From: Candidatus Pacearchaeota archaeon UBA284
GTDB taxonomy: Archaea; Nanobdellota; Nanobdellia; Pacearchaeales; UBA284
DNA: 9,483 nucleotides
Assembly: GCA_002499185.1 (NCBI GenBank)
Contig: DAKN01000069.1
Span: 11,729-21,211, forward strand
Direction of reading: 5' to 3'
Below are positions 6,775 to 9,483 of this stretch, one piece after another. Under the pieces are notes generated by a model. That model had not been told where the DNA came from, searched no databases, and was given only the letters and a program-made list of their open reading frames with translations. Both the position numbers and the translations under genes were made by a program. Each line of letters begins with the position of its first letter. Positions within the stretch are counted from its first letter, which is position 1.

Positions 6775-9321
6775 CTATTCTTTGGAGTTATTAGAATCTG
6801 AATTTTTGGAATCTTCAGAAAGATATTCTTCTAGAACCTCATTAACATCTTTTATTTCTGTCTTTTCTGGTTCTTTGTCAGCTTCTTTTTTAATTTCCTT
6901 ATCTTTATTTTCCCCCTCTTGTTCTAACAACTCAATATTAAAAACCCCTGCTTTTCTTATTTCTCTTGCTTGACAGACTCCTTGCAAATCTTCAAGAATT
7001 TTTTCTAAAAGCAAATATTGTTCTGCATTTAATGAAAGGTTTATTGGGGTTTTCATAGATTTTTGGTTTTTGCTCTTTTCTTGTCTTACCTTTGTTATGA
7101 TTTCAATTACACTATCAAATGTTTTTTCAGCTTTATGGCTTTTATTAAAAAGATTATATTTCGGCCATTTGCTTATATGTATGCTTTTTTCTTTTTCTAT
7201 ATCTTTGTAATACTTTTGATAAATTTCTTCAGTTATATATGGCATGAATGGAGCAAGCATTTTAATTATGTCAAGAAGTATTTTGTAAAGAGCGTATTTC
7301 GCAGATTTCTTTTTTTCTTCACTTATTTTTTCATGATATAATCTATTTTTGACTATTTCTAAATAATTATCACAAAATGCCTGCCAAAAGAAAAGTTCAA
7401 TAGTGCTTTTTGCCTTGCTATACTCATATTCTTCAAGGCTTTTTGTAGAATTTTTTATCACCTCATTTAATTTGGATAAAATTGCTTTATCAAGCAATTC
7501 CAGTCTCGGTTTATTTTTTATTGTTTTTTTATCATCTTCTGTTAAGAATGAAAATACAAAATTGGAAGCATTCCATAATTTGGTTATTGTTTTTTTGCCA
7601 GCCACTAAATCTTTTTCGATATATTCTGTATCTTCTCCAAGTTTTGAATTAGCCGCCCAAGATCTTAATGCATCTGCATTATATTTTTCTAAAACATCTC
7701 TTGGTTCTATGGTGTTTCCAAGAGATTTTGACATCTTTTTGCCACCAAGAGTAATGAATCCAGAAATCATTATATCTTTCCATGGGTTTTTCTTTTCATG
7801 AAGCCACGATTTTACAATTGTATTAAATGCCCAAAAAGTTATAATTTCATGTGCTTGTGGCCTTAAGCTCATTGGAAAAATTCTTAATTTTGCGAATTTA
7901 AATTTTGATTTAATAGCATCAATCGCTATTTGTGGCGTTAATGATGAGGTTGCCCAGGTATCCATAACATCTTTTTCTGGTATGAATTTTGTTGAATTAC
8001 AATAAGGGCATTTATTTACCGGCGGAAGATCTGTCAGTGGGTCAACAGGTAATTGTTTTTCAATTGCCAAAATTTCTGCTCCGCAATCATAACAATACCA
8101 GACAGGAAAAGGAACTCCAAAGAATCTTTGCCTTGATATGCACCAGTCCCATTGCAATCCTTTTATCCAGTTGTCATATCTTGTTTTCATGAAAATAGGA
8201 TGCCATTTGATTTTATTTCCTTGTTTTAAGAATTGCTCTTTTAAATCTAAATATTTTACAAACCATTGTTTGCTTACAATAAATTCTATTTCAGTATTGC
8301 ATCTTTCATGAACATTAACAAAATGTTTTAGAGGTTCTTGTTTTATTAGTAATTTTTCTTTTTTTAAATCTTCAATTATTTCCTTTCTTGCTTCTTTTAT
8401 TTTCAACCCAGCATATTTGCCAGCTACTTCATTAAGTTTTCCTGCGTTGTCAAGGCATAATTTTATTGGCAATTTATGTGCTTTTTGCCATTCAATATCT
8501 GTTTGATCGCCGAATGTACAGCACATTACAATTCCGGTTCCTTTTTCCATTGATGCTCTTTCATCGGCCATTATTGGAACTTCAAAATTAAATAATGGTA
8601 CTTTTGCTTTTTTTCCAAAATATTTTCTGTATCTTTCGTCAAGAGGATTTGCAAATATGGCAACACAGCTTGGTAGTAATTCAGGTCTTGTCGTGGCAAT
8701 AACAACATCTTCATTCTCGCATTTGAATATTATATGATTAAATGTGGTGTCTATTTCCTTGTCTTTTAATTCAACCTGTGCAATAGCTGTCTGGCATTCT
8801 GGACACCACATTGTTGGAGCTTCTTTTCTGTATGCTCTGTTTTTTTTGTGAATATCTATAAATGATTTTTGTGATAATCTCCTGCTTCTTTCATCAATCG
8901 TAGAATAGGCTATTGAATAATCTGCAGAAATTCCAATATTTTTCCAGTCCTGTATAAAATCAGGAAGAATTTCCTTTAGAGTCTCGTTGCATAATTCTAT
9001 GAATTTTTCTCTTGGCATGTTTCTTCCTTTTACATTTTTCATTTTTTCAATCAATCTTTCTGTTGCTAAACCATTATTGTCTGTGCCAAAAGGATAGAAT
9101 ATGTTAAAACCGCGCATTCTCTTATAACGTGCAATAAAATCCATTTGTGCATAAGAGAATGCATGTCCGATATGCATCTTTCCAGAGACTGTTGGTGGTG
9201 GAGAATCTATTGAAAATATTTTTTTCAAGGATTTCAAATTAAAAGAATAGATGTTTTCTTTCTCCCAAAATTCGTTTAATTTTTTTTCCACTTCTTTTGC
9301 ATTATAGGGATTATCCATCAT
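6775..9321 (-). CDS. valS: Valyl-tRNA synthetase, archaeal type
   Basis: Attaches valine to tRNA-Val and edits mischarged threonine. The 848-residue class I synthetase has the HIGH motif (H50-H53, in KMHIGHAFSY), the GTDNNGLATER block (79-89) and KMSKS (529-533). The editing (CP1) insertion spans about 195-345, with the ATTRPE motif (209-214). Cysteine pairs C173/C176, C410/C413 and C438/C441 are probable zinc ligands. The tRNA recognition region RQRFFGVPFPVW (397-408) and the DTWATSS block (454-460) are intact. The anticodon-binding helical domain covers about 600-725. The last roughly 45 residues are highly acidic/charged and look disordered. Two ATGs open the gene; I keep the first (9321). 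A TATA-like box is centred about 23 nt upstream with no Shine-Dalgarno, implying a leaderless mRNA. It is the only gene here ending in TAG; the others whose ends are visible use TAA. Confidence 0.97.
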   Translation of the reverse strand: MMDNPYNAKEVEKKLNEFWEKENIYSFNLKSLKKIFSIDSPPPTVSGKMHIGHAFSYAQMDFIARYKRMRGFNIFYPFGTDNNGLATERLIEKMKNVKGRNMPREKFIELCNETLKEILPDFIQDWKNIGISADYSIAYSTIDERSRRLSQKSFIDIHKKNRAYRKEAPTMWCPECQTAIAQVELKDKEIDTTFNHIIFKCENEDVVIATTRPELLPSCVAIFANPLDERYRKYFGKKAKVPLFNFEVPIMADERASMEKGTGIVMCCTFGDQTDIEWQKAHKLPIKLCLDNAGKLNEVAGKYAGLKIKEARKEIIEDLKKEKLLIKQEPLKHFVNVHERCNTEIEFIVSKQWFVKYLDLKEQFLKQGNKIKWHPIFMKTRYDNWIKGLQWDWCISRQRFFGVPFPVWYCYDCGAEILAIEKQLPVDPLTDLPPVNKCPYCNSTKFIPEKDVMDTWATSSLTPQIAIDAIKSKFKFAKLRIFPMSLRPQAHEIITFWAFNTIVKSWLHEKKNPWKDIMISGFITLGGKKMSKSLGNTIEPRDVLEKYNADALRSWAANSKLGEDTEYIEKDLVAGKKTITKLWNASNFVFSFLTEDDKKTIKNKPRLELLDKAILSKLNEVIKNSTKSLEEYEYSKAKSTIELFFWQAFCDNYLEIVKNRLYHEKISEEKKKSAKYALYKILLDIIKMLAPFMPYITEEIYQKYYKDIEKEKSIHISKWPKYNLFNKSHKAEKTFDSVIEIITKVRQEKSKNQKSMKTPINLSLNAEQYLLLEKILEDLQGVCQAREIRKAGVFNIELLEQEGENKDKEIKKEADKEPEKTEIKDVNEVLEEYLSEDSKNSDSNNSKE

Positions 9322-9339
9322 TATATTTTCAAAAAGAGA

Positions 9340-9349
9340 TATTTAAATT
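9340..9349 (-). promoter_or_regulatory. Putative TATA box of valS
   Basis: The minus strand reads AATTTAAATA, centred about 23 nt upstream of the first ATG at 9321, the best TATA-like match in the window. Spacing fits leaderless transcription. Confidence 0.6.
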
Positions 9350-9387
9350 TATGCCCGAAATACAACAGAAGATAAATTACAGTAATC

Positions 9388-9396
9388 TTTTTAAAT
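9388..9396 (+). promoter_or_regulatory. Possible TATA box of the right-edge gene
   Basis: TTTTTAAAT lies about 42 nt before the ATG at 9434, which would give a leader of some 15-20 nt. An alternative is CTATAAT at 9408-9414, nearer to the ATG. Neither can be preferred from sequence alone. Confidence 0.25.
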
Positions 9397-9433
9397 CATA
9401 AAATCGTCTATAATTTGGATTTTTATAGCTAAA

Positions 9434-9483
9434 ATGCAAAAGAGGAAAAGAAATTTTAAGAAACTCAGATATATTGAGAAAGC
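9434..9483 (+). CDS. Possible start of an unidentified gene, truncated by the window edge
   Basis: ATG at 9434 opens a frame that stays open to the edge: 16 complete codons beginning MQKRKRNFKK, strongly basic. It is too short for identification. It is divergent from valS across a 112-nt gap. Its first codons (ATGCAAAAG) and upstream bases (TCGTCTAT, TTTTTATA) resemble those of the cyclase gene at 3634. The frame could also be fortuitous. Confidence 0.4.
   Translation, partial: MQKRKRNFKKLRYIEK

Noticed and set aside
5592..6777. Possible reassignment of UGA, since none of the seven genes with a visible end uses it as stop (six TAA, one TAG) and aRF1 is short
   Set aside because: The sample is too small, AT-rich genomes prefer TAA, the tryptophans checked are encoded by TGG, and every reading frame is intact without reading through UGA.
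7063..7801. Long open frames on the + strand opposite valS, and similar ones opposite the glycosyltransferase gene (850-1464) and the cyclase gene (3745-4017)
   Set aside because: They lie wholly inside well-supported genes on the other strand, their Phe/Ser/Leu-rich translations are typical antisense shadows of Lys/Glu-rich genes, and no family motif is visible.
9322..9433. Search for a tRNA or other structured RNA in the valS-right-edge gap
   Set aside because: No cloverleaf, GGTTC-type T-loop or GC-rich stem is present; the stretch is uniformly AT-rich and fits a divergent promoter region.

Overview
The window looks like chromosomal DNA of a small-genome, AT-rich archaeon (roughly 30% G+C by eye), most likely of the DPANN type (Woesearchaeota/Pacearchaeota-like). 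The archaeal assignment rests on an eRF1/aRF1-family release factor (NIKS, YxCxxxF and GGQ motifs), an archaeal-looking valyl-tRNA synthetase, and promoters with an A/T-rich TATA-like box centred about 22-26 nt upstream of start codons that lack Shine-Dalgarno sequences, as expected for leaderless archaeal mRNAs. The lineage below Archaea is inferred. Several genes look bacterial in ancestry: the threonyl-tRNA synthetase core and the FecR plus CHASE2-cyclase pair.

Layout: 1-789 (+) is the 3' part of thrS, open at the left edge. It converges, with a 2-nt gap, on a GT-A family 2 glycosyltransferase (792-1508, -). A 180-nt spacer with small inverted repeats follows, then scpB (1689-2234, -). scpB is divergent from a two-gene + strand unit: a membrane-anchored FecR-domain protein (start reassigned to ATG 2317, end 3603) and, 30 nt later, a CHASE2-class III nucleotidyl cyclase (3634-5592). 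This unit converges on prf1/aRF1 (5612-6706, -), which follows valS (6775-9321, -). At the right edge, divergent from valS, a probable new + strand gene begins at 9434.

How the genes relate: thrS, valS and prf1 are translation genes, each apparently with its own promoter. scpB belongs to chromosome condensation/segregation, but no scpA partner is visible. The FecR/CHASE2-cyclase pair is the stand-out system. Both proteins are membrane-anchored with large parts predicted outside the cytoplasm, and the cyclase keeps a complete class III catalytic residue set (D399, K439, D443, T516, N523, R527). This suggests an envelope-sensing device that makes a cyclic nucleotide, probably cAMP, inside the cell. 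No cAMP receptor is encoded here.

Other oddities: aRF1 is about 45 residues short and appears to lack the C-terminal minidomain, and a leader-like sequence is partly shared between the FecR gene, the cyclase gene and the truncated gene at the right edge. No tRNA, rRNA, CRISPR array, insertion sequence or integrase was seen.
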